A stretch of DNA of 21,771 bases from an uncultured Polycyclovorans sp. (lineage in GTDB: Bacteria > Pseudomonadota > Gammaproteobacteria > Nevskiales > Nevskiaceae): NCBI GenBank assembly GCA_936928855.1, contig CAKZHZ010000061.1, positions 1 through 21,771 on the forward strand, in the 5' to 3' direction. The translations under genes were made by a program, and so were the position numbers. The notes below the pieces were generated by a model that was not told the DNA's origin, did no database searches, and worked only from the letters and a program-made list of their open reading frames with translations. Each line of letters opens with the position of its first letter. Positions within the stretch are counted from its first letter, which is position 1. Below, piece by piece: positions 7,564-15,098 of this stretch.

Positions 7564-7594
7564 CGCGGCTCTTTTTTGGTGCAGGAATTCGATG

Positions 7595-8725
7595 ATGTTT
7601 CAACCGCCTCAGCGATATCTGATGGGTCCGGGCCCGGCGCCTGTTGCGCCGAGCGTGCTGCAGGCCCAGGCGCAACCCACGATCGGCCACCTTGATCCTG
7701 CCTTCGTGGGTTTGATGGATGAGATCCAGTCGCAGCTTCGGCAGGTGTTCCACACCGAGAACGCCTTCACCATGGCCCTGTCCGCTCCCGCTACCGCCGC
7801 CATGGAGGCCTGCCTGGCCAACGTGCTCGAAGCGGGTGATCGCGTGTTGATCTGTGTGAACGGCGTGTTTGGCGTGCGTCTGGCAGAAATGGCCCGCCGA
7901 TGCGGTGCCGTGGTGGAGACGCTCCATTTTCCTTGGGGGCGCGCGGTGTCGCCCTCTGCGCTTGACGAAACGCTGCAGGCAGCGGCGACACCCTTCAAGC
8001 TGGTCGCCTGGGTGCAGGCCGAAACCTCGACCGGTGCGCTGTCCGACAGCCGTGCGCTGGCGGCGCTGACACGCGCTCATGGCGCTCTGTCACTGGTGGA
8101 TTGCGTGACGGCCATTGCCGGCGTCCCCATCGAAGTCGATGCCTGGGGTCTGGACATGGTGTATGCCGGCACCCAGAAGTGCCTCGGTGCGCCGCCGGGA
8201 CTGGCACCTGTCACCATCAGTGAGCGGGCGCTGGCCGCCTGCCGGTCGCGCACGACGCCGGTGCAGACGTGGTTCGCGGACTTTTCGCTGCTGGGCGGTT
8301 ATTGGGGCGAGGGGCAGCGTCGTGTCTATCATCACACGGCGCCGGTGAACGCCCTCTACGGTCTGCATGAGGCGCTGCGTCTGGTGCTCGAGGAGGGTTT
8401 GGAGGCGCGTTGGGCGCGGCACCGCCGGGTGAGCGAGCAGCTGGTTGCCGGGCTCGCCGACATGGATATCGAGGTGATTCCGCCGGAAGCCGAGCGGCTG
8501 CCACCGTTGACCACGCTGCGTATTCCGGAAGGGGTGGATGACGCCGATTTCCGCCGCCGCCTGCTGGAGCGGCATCACCTGGAGGTGGGGGCGGGTCTCG
8601 GTGAGCTGGCTGGCAAAGCCTGGCGTATCGGCTTGATGGGCCACGGCTGTAACGAGGAAGCGGTGCAGCGGGTGCTCGCGGCGATGCGCGAGGAGATGGC
8701 GACTCCTGCGCGGGCGGCAGCCTGA
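7595..8725 (+). CDS. Class V aminotransferase, alanine/serine--glyoxylate type
   Basis: PLP-dependent enzyme that probably transfers the amino group of alanine or serine to glyoxylate, forming glycine. The 376-aa product begins LMGPGPAPVAPSVL and has QPTIGHLDPAF (27-37), HAETSTGA-type QAETSTGALSD (141-151), LVDCVTAIAGVP (167-178, PLP-binding Asp169), the Schiff-base Lys195 in YAGTQKCLGAPPGLAPV, and YHHTAPVNALYGLHEALRL, all typical of the AGT family. The phosphate-loop region reads SAPATAAMEA where many members have SGTGSAGMEA. I chose ATG 7595 because AGGAA at 7583-7587 sits 7 bases before it and homology starts there; ATG 7592 is equally in frame. The gene stands alone, divergent from ubiG and convergent with mtaD. 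Exact substrates (Ala, Ser or other donors) are not decided by sequence. Confidence 0.85.
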   Translation: MFQPPQRYLMGPGPAPVAPSVLQAQAQPTIGHLDPAFVGLMDEIQSQLRQVFHTENAFTMALSAPATAAMEACLANVLEAGDRVLICVNGVFGVRLAEMARRCGAVVETLHFPWGRAVSPSALDETLQAAATPFKLVAWVQAETSTGALSDSRALAALTRAHGALSLVDCVTAIAGVPIEVDAWGLDMVYAGTQKCLGAPPGLAPVTISERALAACRSRTTPVQTWFADFSLLGGYWGEGQRRVYHHTAPVNALYGLHEALRLVLEEGLEARWARHRRVSEQLVAGLADMDIEVIPPEAERLPPLTTLRIPEGVDDADFRRRLLERHHLEVGAGLGELAGKAWRIGLMGHGCNEEAVQRVLAAMREEMATPARAAA

Positions 8726-8739
8726 CCACAGGCGTCGTA

Positions 8740-10053
8740 TCAGGGCCGGATGCGACGCCGCCATTCGCTGGCGCGTGCCAGGATGGCCTCCTCGTCGAGT
8801 GTCAACAGCTGCCGGGACCGCATCAGCGGGCGACCGTCGACATAACAGTGGGTCACCTGATCCCGTCCGGCGGCGTACACCACCTGCGAGATCACGTTGT
8901 ACACCGGTTGGGTCGCCGCCGTGTCGAGGTCGATGGCGATGAAATCGGCGCGCTTGCCTGGCAACAACGAGCCGGTTTCACTCTCCATTCCCAGTGCCCT
9001 GGCACCGCCCAGGGTGGCGGCGTGCAGCGCCTGTGCCGCCGGCAGGACGCGCGCATCGCCACTGACGCCCTTGGCGAGCAGGGCCGCCGTACGCATCTCA
9101 CCCAGCATGTCGAGGTCATTGTTTGAAGCAGCGCCGTCTGTACCCAGCGCGACGTTGACGCCAGCCTTGAGCAGCGCGCCCACCGGACAGAAGCCCGACG
9201 CCAGCTTGAGGTTCGACTCGGGGCAATGCACGACGCTGATGCGGTGCTCGCCAGCTTCGATGATTTCCTCAGGCGTCAGCTGGGTCATGTGGACGGCGAT
9301 GAAGTCTGGCCCCAGCATGTCGAGTGAGCGGAGCCGTTGCCAGGGGCGTGGCCCGCCGGCCTCGACCGCCATGGCCACTTCTCCTGCCGTTTCGTGAACG
9401 TGCATATGGACCCCGATGCCGAGCTCGTTGGCGAAGATGCGTAGTTTGCGCAGGGGTGCATCGGACACGGTGTAGGGCGCGTGCGGGGCGAACACGGTAC
9501 GGATGCGCGGATGCCCCCGAAGTTGGTCGTGTACTTCCCGGCCCTTGTGGATGCAGATGTCGGCATCGGCGGCCCAGGGGTTGGGAAAATCGATCACGAT
9601 CAGTCCGACGCTGGCGGCCATGCCGGCGCGATCCACCTCCCGCGCCGTGATGTCGGGAAAGAAATACATGTCGTTGAAACAGGTGGTGCCGCCTCGGACC
9701 ATCTCCAGCATCGCCAACTGGACGCCATCGGCGCAGAAGGCCTCAGATACGTGCGTCCCCTCCACGGGCCAGATGTGCTGCTGCAGCCAGTCCATCAGCG
9801 GCAGGTCGTCTGCCAACCCCCGCATCAGGCTCATCGCAGCGTGGGAATGGGCATTGATCAGCCCCGGCATCACCACGTGGCCGGGCAGGTCGAGTCGCTC
9901 GCGGGGGGCGAACATCTTGTCGGCCTCGGAGCGCAGCATCAGTGCCACGATGCGCCCCTCGTGTACGGCCATGGCGCCGTCTTCGATCACCACACCGGCC
10001 GGTTCGACCGGAATCAGGTGGTCGGCGGTCACCAGCAGATCGATCTCTTGCAC
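8740..10053 (-). CDS. mtaD: 5'-methylthioadenosine / S-adenosylhomocysteine deaminase (TRZ/ATZ family)
   Basis: Zinc-dependent amidohydrolase of 437 aa that deaminates methylthioadenosine (to methylthioinosine) and often S-adenosylhomocysteine. Metal and catalytic motifs are intact: HSH at 69-71 in MPGLINAHSHAAMSLMRG, HMHVHETAGE at 216-225, SVVHCPESNLKLASG with His276, and LGTDGAASNNDLDM with Asp306. The C-terminal LPGKRADFIAIDLD is the usual amidohydrolase strand. The start is GTG, preceded by AGGAC about 8 bases upstream on the minus strand. It is divergent from mtnA. In Pseudomonas MTA is degraded by deamination and then phosphorolysis of methylthioinosine rather than by direct MTA phosphorolysis, and this pairing with mtnA suggests the same route. 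A guanine or generic purine deaminase role is less likely given the neighbour. Confidence 0.87.
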   Translation of the reverse strand: MQEIDLLVTADHLIPVEPAGVVIEDGAMAVHEGRIVALMLRSEADKMFAPRERLDLPGHVVMPGLINAHSHAAMSLMRGLADDLPLMDWLQQHIWPVEGTHVSEAFCADGVQLAMLEMVRGGTTCFNDMYFFPDITAREVDRAGMAASVGLIVIDFPNPWAADADICIHKGREVHDQLRGHPRIRTVFAPHAPYTVSDAPLRKLRIFANELGIGVHMHVHETAGEVAMAVEAGGPRPWQRLRSLDMLGPDFIAVHMTQLTPEEIIEAGEHRISVVHCPESNLKLASGFCPVGALLKAGVNVALGTDGAASNNDLDMLGEMRTAALLAKGVSGDARVLPAAQALHAATLGGARALGMESETGSLLPGKRADFIAIDLDTAATQPVYNVISQVVYAAGRDQVTHCYVDGRPLMRSRQLLTLDEEAILARASEWRRRIRP

Positions 10054-10102
10054 AACAGGCGTCCTACAATGGGGTTTCCCCAGTGTAACGGAGCCCCCAA
10101 GC
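10054..10102. promoter_or_regulatory. Shared mtaD/mtnA intergenic region with palindrome and -10-like box
   Basis: The 49 bases between the divergent GTG starts hold an imperfect palindrome at 10067-10085, with arms ACAATGGGG and CCCCAGTGT (one mismatched pair) around TTT. TACAAT at 10065-10070 is a good -10 box for mtnA (5 of 6), but no convincing -35 lies at the right distance. The symmetric placement could be an operator or simply a small hairpin. GGAG at 10090-10093 is the mtnA ribosome site. Confidence 0.35.
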
Positions 10103-11095
10103 GTGAGCGCCGCAGTCCAACCCCTGATCTGGCAGCAGGACCACTTGCGGGTCCTGGATCAACGAGCGTTGCCCCATCGCATCGAGTGGATCGAGTGCCG
10201 CGATGCCGGTGCGGTGGCGACGGCCATTCATGAGATGGCGGTGCGTGGCGCGCCGGCCATCGGTATTGCGGCGGCCTTCGGCATGGTGCTCGCCGCCCAG
10301 GCGGGGCAGGACCTGTCTGCCACGGCGGACCGCCTTCATGCCGCCCGTCCCACCGCCGTGAACCTGCGATGGGCGCTGGCGCGAATGCGGGCGCTGGGGG
10401 CACGGGATGCCGATCGGCTGAGGGCCGAGGCTGAGGCGATTTTCGAGGAGGACCTGCGCCAGAACCACGAGATGGCCCGTCATGGCGCCGACCTGATCCG
10501 CCCGGGAAGCCGGGTGCTGACACACTGCAACACGGGTGCGCTGGCCACCGCCGGTCACGGCACCGCACTGGGTGTGATTCGTACCGCCTGGCGCGAGGGG
10601 CGACTGTCCTCGGTCTACAACACCGAGACCCGTCCGTGGTTGCAGGGCGCGCGGCTGACCGCGTGGGAGCTGCAGCAGGAGGCGATTCCGGCGCGGCTTG
10701 TGGCAGATGCCGCGGTGGCCGAGTTGATGCGGGCCGAGGGCATTGACTGGGTCATCGTGGGCGCTGATCGCATCGCTGCCAACGGCGATACGGCCAACAA
10801 GATCGGCACCTGCACACTGGCGATTGTCGCTCGCGCCCTGGGGGCCCGGATGATGGTGGTCGCCCCCAGCGGCACCTTCGATCTGGGGTGCCCCTCCGGC
10901 GCCGAGATTCCCATTGAGCAGCGCGGCGCGGAGGAGCTGACGCAGCTGTTCGGCACCCCCATCGCCCCCGCTGGCGTGGCGGCTTTCAACCCGGTTTTCG
11001 ACATCACGCCGGCCGCCCTGATCGATGCCATCGTCTGTGAGCGCGGGGTGTGCCACAAGCCCGATGCAGAAGGGCTGCGAATGCTGTTGGGTTGA
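10103..11095 (+). CDS. mtnA: S-methyl-5-thioribose-1-phosphate isomerase
   Basis: Converts methylthioribose-1-phosphate to methylthioribulose-1-phosphate in the methionine salvage pathway. The product is 330 aa with MAVRGAPAIGIAAAFGM (45-61), THCNTGALATAGHGTALGVI containing the catalytic Cys142, NTETRPWLQGARLTAWEL (173-190) and IVGADRIAANGDTANKIGT containing catalytic Asp222. Both catalytic residues are present, which separates it from regulatory eIF2B-like relatives. The start is GTG at 10103 with GGAG 9 bases upstream; the same frame is open much further left, antisense to mtaD, but that part is not coding by homology. The remaining salvage genes (mtnB, C, D or alternatives) are not in the window. 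Confidence 0.93.
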   Translation: MSAAVQPLIWQQDHLRVLDQRALPHRIEWIECRDAGAVATAIHEMAVRGAPAIGIAAAFGMVLAAQAGQDLSATADRLHAARPTAVNLRWALARMRALGARDADRLRAEAEAIFEEDLRQNHEMARHGADLIRPGSRVLTHCNTGALATAGHGTALGVIRTAWREGRLSSVYNTETRPWLQGARLTAWELQQEAIPARLVADAAVAELMRAEGIDWVIVGADRIAANGDTANKIGTCTLAIVARALGARMMVVAPSGTFDLGCPSGAEIPIEQRGAEELTQLFGTPIAPAGVAAFNPVFDITPAALIDAIVCERGVCHKPDAEGLRMLLG

Positions 11096-11106
11096 GTGCA
11101 CCCGAC

Positions 11107-11155
11107 GGTGCGCAAGCACCTGTTCGTGTTATTATTTGTGGTCAAAAAATCACAA
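11107..11155 (+). promoter_or_regulatory. gyrA upstream region: small hairpins and -10-like box
   Basis: After mtnA come a GGTGC-GCAA-GCACC hairpin with a GNRA-type loop (11107-11120), a -10-like TATTAT at 11130-11135 (5 of 6, without a good -35), and a TTGTG / CACAA inverted repeat (11136-11140 and 11151-11155). The first hairpin may help end mtnA transcripts; the -10-like box could serve gyrA. Evidence is motif-level only. Confidence 0.3.
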
Positions 11156-11161
11156 GCCAAC

Positions 11162-11187
11162 GCCCCCGGTTTACCGGGGGCCGTTTT
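11162..11187 (+). terminator. GC-rich hairpin with T-run between mtnA and gyrA
   Basis: A perfect 8-bp stem, GCCCCCGG (11162-11169) and CCGGGGGC (11174-11181), with a TTTA loop, is followed by CG and TTTT (11184-11187). This is the form of an intrinsic terminator. It ends only 14 bases before the gyrA ATG, so besides ending mtnA transcripts it would lie in the leader of any gyrA mRNA starting upstream. Confidence 0.6.
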
Positions 11188-11201
11188 ATTGAGGCGACCG
11201 C

Positions 11202-13883
11202 ATGAGTGAGTTTGCGAAGGAGGTGCTGTCCGTCAATCTCGAAGACGAGATGCGGCGGTCCTATCTTGACTACGCGATGAGCGTGATCGTGGGACGGGCG
11301 CTGCCCGATGCCCGCGATGGGCTCAAGCCGGTCCATCGCCGCGTCCTGTACGCGATGAAGGAGCTGGGCAACGACCACAACAAGCCGTACAAGAAGTCTG
11401 CCCGTGTGGTCGGGGATGTCATCGGTAAGTATCACCCTCATGGCGATTCGTCGGTCTACGACGCCATCGTCCGCATGGCGCAGCCGTTTTCGATGCGCTA
11501 CGTGCTGGTGGACGGGCAGGGCAACTTCGGCAGCATTGACGGTGATGCGCCGGCCGCCATGCGGTACACCGAAGTGCGCATGTCCAAGCTCGCGCACGAG
11601 CTGCTGGCCGACATCGACAAGGACACCGTCGATTTCGTGCCCAACTACGATGGCTCCGAGAATGAGCCGGCCGTGCTGCCGACACGCATTCCGCACCTGC
11701 TGGTCAATGGCAGTGCCGGTATCGCAGTGGGGATGGCCACCAACATTCCGCCGCACAACCTCGGCGAGGTCATCGACGGCTGCGTGGCGCTGATCGACAA
11801 CCCCGATCTCGGCATTCCCGAGCTGATGCAGCACATCCCGGCGCCGGACTTCCCGACGGCCGGTCTGATGTTGGATGCGCACGGGCTGGTGGATGCCTAC
11901 ACCACCGGCCGTGGACGGATTGTGCTGCGTGCCCGAACGCACACCGAGCCGGTCGGCAACGACAAGCAGGCGATCATCGTCACCGAGTTGCCCTATCAGG
12001 TGAACAAGGCCCGGCTGCTGGAAAAGATTGCCGAGCTGGTCAAGGAAAAGCGGCTGGAGGGCATCGCTGAACTGCGTGACGAATCCGACAAGGACGGCAC
12101 GCGCATGTACATCGAGCTGAAGCGCGGCGAGAACGCCGACGTGGTGCTCAACAACCTCTACCAGAACACCCAGTTGCAGACCGTGTTCGGCATCAACATG
12201 GTGGCGCTGGACCAGGGGCAGCCCCGTTTGCTGTCGCTGAAGGATCTGCTGGGCATCTTCATCCGCCACCGCCGCGAAGTGGTGACCCGCCGCACCCGCT
12301 ACCTGCTGCGCAAGGCGCGTGAGCGGGCCCACGTGCTGGAAGGGCTGACCGTTGCGCTGGCCAACATCGATGCGGTGATCGAGCTGATCCGCCGTTCGCC
12401 GACCGCAGCCGAGGCCAAGCAGGGTTTGATGGGCCGCCTTTGGCAGCCCGGGCCGGTGCTGGCCATGCTGGAGCGTGGCGGCGCCGATGCCTCGCGTCCG
12501 GAAGGGCTGGCGCGTGACTTCGGTGTCATCACCGGCGCCGACCCCGATCCTGCATATCGCCTCTCCGAAGCGCAGGCTCAGGCCATCCTCGAACTGCGCC
12601 TGCAGCGACTGACCGGCCTCGAACAGGACAAGATTCACGACGAGTTCCGCACCCTGCTGGAGTCGATTCTCGACTACCTCGACATTCTCGGTTCCGAGCC
12701 GCGGCTGCTGTCGGTGATCCGCGACGAGCTGATCGAAGTGCGCGACAACTTCGGCAATGCCCGCCGCACCGAGATCACCGACGCCGCCCTCAACATCGCC
12801 CGCGAGGACCTCATCACGCCGCAGGACATGGTGGTGACCCTGTCGCATGAGGGCTATGTGAAGGCGCTGCCGCTGGAGGAGTATCAGGCGCAGAAGCGTG
12901 GCGGCCGTGGCCGCATGGCCACCGTCAACAAGGGCGAGGACTTCGTCGACCGCCTGTGGGTGGCGCATTCCCATGACACCCTGCTGTGCTTCAGCTCGCG
13001 CGGCAAGTGCTACAAGTTGCGCGTGTTCGAGCTGCCCAGCGGCTCGCGCGGATCACGTGGCAAGCCGTTCAACAACCTGCTGCCGCTGGAGCAGGGTGAG
13101 AAGGTCAACGCGGTGCTGGCCATCAAGTCTTTCGAGGACGGTCGTTACGTGTTCATGGCCACCCGCCGCGGCACGGTCAAGAAGACGCCGCTGGAGGCGT
13201 TCCAGAACGTACGCAGCAACGGCATCATCGCGGTCGACCTGCGGATGGATGACGAGCTGATCGGTGTGGCGCTGACCTCCGGCGAAGATCACATCCTGCT
13301 GTTCAGCGATGCCGGGCGGGTGATCCGTTTCAAGGAAGGCGATGTCCGCAGCATGGGGCGGGGTGCCACCGGGGTGCGGGGCATGCGCCTGGTGCGCGTT
13401 GGCGGCGACGGGGACGATGTTGCGGTTGCCGGAGAGGGTGCCGATGAGGCTGACGACAGTCCCAGCGCGCTGCCGGCCCGCGTGATCGCCATGATCGTGG
13501 GGGAATCGGGCTTCGACGTTCTGACGGTTTCCGGCCAGGGCTTCGGCAAGCGCACGCCGATCGATCAATTCCCGTTGCGCGGTCGTGGCGGTCAGGGCGT
13601 GATTGCACAGGCGCTGGCGGACAAATCCGGCGATCTGGTCGGTGCGGTCGCGGTGGACGATAGTCACCAGATCATGCTGATTACCGAGGCTGGCACGCTG
13701 ATTCGTACGCGTGCGGCAGAGGTGCGCATTGCCGGGCGCAACACCCAGGGTGTTCGCATCATGCGGCCGGATGCGGGGGATGCCATCGTCGGCATCGACC
13801 GGTTCGCGGCCGATGATGAGGAGGACGACGAGGTGCTGGAAGGGGATGACGCCGCGCCGGCGGCGGACGGTCAGGAGGACTGA
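11202..13883 (+). CDS. gyrA: DNA gyrase subunit A
   Basis: Breakage-reunion subunit of DNA gyrase (A2B2), which introduces negative supercoils; the target of quinolones. The 893-aa product starts MSEFAKEVLSVNLEDEMRRS. The catalytic Tyr is Tyr122 (MRYTEVRM), the same number as in E. coli. The quinolone-determining region ARVVGDVIGKYHPHGDSSVYD keeps Ser83 and Asp87, the wild-type residues. The GyrA box needed for wrapping is QKRGGRG at 564-570. The six-blade C-terminal domain follows, with an acidic Gly/Asp/Ala-rich insertion at about 734-757 and an acidic tail (871-893). GAGG at 11191-11194 is 7 bases from the ATG. The GyrA box and acidic tail identify gyrase rather than ParC. Confidence 0.97.
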   Translation: MSEFAKEVLSVNLEDEMRRSYLDYAMSVIVGRALPDARDGLKPVHRRVLYAMKELGNDHNKPYKKSARVVGDVIGKYHPHGDSSVYDAIVRMAQPFSMRYVLVDGQGNFGSIDGDAPAAMRYTEVRMSKLAHELLADIDKDTVDFVPNYDGSENEPAVLPTRIPHLLVNGSAGIAVGMATNIPPHNLGEVIDGCVALIDNPDLGIPELMQHIPAPDFPTAGLMLDAHGLVDAYTTGRGRIVLRARTHTEPVGNDKQAIIVTELPYQVNKARLLEKIAELVKEKRLEGIAELRDESDKDGTRMYIELKRGENADVVLNNLYQNTQLQTVFGINMVALDQGQPRLLSLKDLLGIFIRHRREVVTRRTRYLLRKARERAHVLEGLTVALANIDAVIELIRRSPTAAEAKQGLMGRLWQPGPVLAMLERGGADASRPEGLARDFGVITGADPDPAYRLSEAQAQAILELRLQRLTGLEQDKIHDEFRTLLESILDYLDILGSEPRLLSVIRDELIEVRDNFGNARRTEITDAALNIAREDLITPQDMVVTLSHEGYVKALPLEEYQAQKRGGRGRMATVNKGEDFVDRLWVAHSHDTLLCFSSRGKCYKLRVFELPSGSRGSRGKPFNNLLPLEQGEKVNAVLAIKSFEDGRYVFMATRRGTVKKTPLEAFQNVRSNGIIAVDLRMDDELIGVALTSGEDHILLFSDAGRVIRFKEGDVRSMGRGATGVRGMRLVRVGGDGDDVAVAGEGADEADDSPSALPARVIAMIVGESGFDVLTVSGQGFGKRTPIDQFPLRGRGGQGVIAQALADKSGDLVGAVAVDDSHQIMLITEAGTLIRTRAAEVRIAGRNTQGVRIMRPDAGDAIVGIDRFAADDEEDDEVLEGDDAAPAADGQED

Positions 13884-13884
13884 G

Positions 13885-14703
13885 ATGCACAGTCGCCAGT
13901 TTCATGATCGCGTCCGCATGGAGGTGGATGAGGCCGGTGTTGCTGTGGTCTCACTGACCCGCCCTGACAAGCACAACGGCTTCGATCTCGACATGATGGA
14001 CGGGCTGCTCGCGGCTGCGAAGGCGCTCAAGCGGATGCGCGGGCTACGTGCCGTGGTGTTGCGCGGCGACGGCCCCAGTTTTTGCGCCGGCCTGGACTTC
14101 AAGTCCGTGTTGTCCCAGAAGGGGCGGGCGCTGCTGGCGTTTTCTCAGCTGTGGTGGCCGTTTCGCAATCGTTTTCAGGCCGTCAACCTGCGTTGGCGTG
14201 AATTGCCGGTGCCGGTGGTGGCGGCGATTCGCGGCAATTGTTTTGGCGCCGGGGTGCAGCTGGCGTTGGGGGCAGACCTGCGTTTTGCCACGCCCGACGC
14301 CCGCCTGTCGCTCATGGAGTCGAAATGGGGGCTGGTGCCCGATATGGGCGCGACAACCACATTGAAGGGCCTGCTGCCCCGGGACGTGGTGATGGACCTG
14401 GTGATGACCGGCCGCATCGTCAGTGGCGAAGAGGCTCGCGCGCTTGGGTTGGTGACCGAAGTGGCTGCGGATCCAGAAGCGGCTGCGCAACGCTGGATCG
14501 AATCGGTGATGACGCGCTCACCGGATGCAGTTGCCGCCACCAAACGTTTGTTCAACCGGGCCTGGGACCTCGAGGCCGAGGTCGGGCTGTCCGCCGAGCG
14601 CAAACTCCAGCGCCGCCTCATGGGCAACCCCAATCAGAAGGTGTCGGTTGCCCGTCACCTGCGGGGTGTCGAGCGCCCCTTCGGTCCCTCCCGCATTCGC
14701 TGA
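13885..14703 (+). CDS. Crotonase-family protein (enoyl-CoA hydratase/isomerase)
   Basis: Acyl-CoA-handling enzyme of the crotonase fold, 272 aa. The oxyanion-hole segments are SFCAGLDFKSV (65-75) and GNCFGAGVQLALGADLRFA (117-135). ESKWGLVPDMG supplies Glu145 and Asp153 with the same spacing as the Glu/Asp pair of delta3,5-delta2,4-dienoyl-CoA isomerase, but the third acidic residue of that enzyme is replaced by Gln125. Isomerase-type chemistry is therefore plausible, not proven. ATG 13885 lies one base after the gyrA stop, with AGGAGG at 13873-13878 six bases upstream, inside the gyrA end, so it is probably co-transcribed and coupled with gyrA. The physiological substrate cannot be deduced. 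Confidence 0.88.
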   Translation: MHSRQFHDRVRMEVDEAGVAVVSLTRPDKHNGFDLDMMDGLLAAAKALKRMRGLRAVVLRGDGPSFCAGLDFKSVLSQKGRALLAFSQLWWPFRNRFQAVNLRWRELPVPVVAAIRGNCFGAGVQLALGADLRFATPDARLSLMESKWGLVPDMGATTTLKGLLPRDVVMDLVMTGRIVSGEEARALGLVTEVAADPEAAAQRWIESVMTRSPDAVAATKRLFNRAWDLEAEVGLSAERKLQRRLMGNPNQKVSVARHLRGVERPFGPSRIR

Positions 14704-14772
14704 ACCTCGCTGCGCCTTTGCGCACGCTGCCTGTCGTATGGGCGGTGCAGGCCGGCTGTGCCCGCTGCTGAT

Positions 14773-14794
14773 GGGTGCGAATGCACTTGCACCC
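14773..14794 (+). other. Hairpin downstream of the crotonase gene
   Basis: GGGTGC (14773-14778) and GCACCC (14789-14794) can pair, extended by a G-T and an A-T pair, around a short loop. No T-run follows, so it is not a classical terminator. It lies in the 143-base gap between the crotonase gene and vapB; the rest of the gap, apart from the palindrome next to vapB, shows nothing I can interpret. Confidence 0.3.
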
Positions 14795-14817
14795 CTTGCG
14801 GAGCGGCCGAGATGCGT

Positions 14818-14840
14818 CTAACCTAACAGCACCTGTTAGG
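14818..14840. promoter_or_regulatory. Operator-like perfect palindrome at the vapBC start
   Basis: CCTAACAGCACCTGTTAGG (14822-14840) is a perfect inverted repeat: two 8-base arms around CAC. An extra copy of the half-site core (CTAAC at 14818-14822, repeated at 14823-14827) abuts it. The right arm runs into the AGGAG ribosome site (14838-14842) of the antitoxin gene. A ribbon-helix-helix antitoxin normally binds such a site to repress its own operon; binding here is inferred. Confidence 0.7.
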
Positions 14841-14846
14841 AGTACC

Positions 14847-15098
14847 ATGAACTTCAGCGTCCACATCGACGAGGCCACCCTGGTGCGGCTGCAAGCGGCA
14901 GTCGATCGCGAGGGGCTGACCCGCAATCGGCTCATCGTGACCGCCATTCAGGAGTGGCTGGACCGCAACGAAGCGCGCGATTGGCCCGAGGCCTTACGCA
15001 ACCATTTTCGTAATCCGGCGCCTGCGCTGGACGACGACACCCTGGACGTACAGGCCTGGCGGCAGGCGCTGGGGCAGGCTGAGGCGGTGCGCTGGTAA
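14847..15098 (+). CDS. Ribbon-helix-helix antitoxin, VapB-like
   Basis: Small protein of 83 aa predicted to neutralise the PIN-domain toxin encoded next and to repress the operon. The N-terminus MNFSVHIDEATLVRLQAAVD resembles the strand and first helix of a ribbon-helix-helix (CopG/Arc) fold; LTRNRLIVTAIQEWLDRN (24-41) fits the second helix. The C-terminal half (about 45-83) is rich in Trp, Asp and Ala and would be the flexible toxin-binding part. ATG 14847 is preferred over an in-frame ATG at 14775 because AGGAG sits four bases upstream and the fold starts here. Its stop overlaps the toxin start by one base (TAATG). Named by family and position; sequence motifs are short. Confidence 0.75.
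   Translation: MNFSVHIDEATLVRLQAAVDREGLTRNRLIVTAIQEWLDRNEARDWPEALRNHFRNPAPALDDDTLDVQAWRQALGQAEAVRW

Noticed and set aside
7517..7594. Upstream ATG for the aminotransferase gene
   Set aside because: The extra 26 residues are not homologous to the family, and the best promoter lies downstream of this ATG.
9503..10102. N-terminal extension of the mtnA frame by 200 codons
   Set aside because: It lies antisense to mtaD and contains no MtnA homology; GTG 10103 with GGAG 9 bases upstream is the natural start.
11400..11465. Possible quinolone-resistance substitutions in GyrA
   Set aside because: Ser83 and Asp87 (E. coli numbering, which coincides here) are both wild type.
11142..12974. 610-codon minus-strand open frame opposite gyrA
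   Set aside because: His/Gln/Val-rich product typical of an antisense frame of a GC-rich conserved gene; no start signal or known family.
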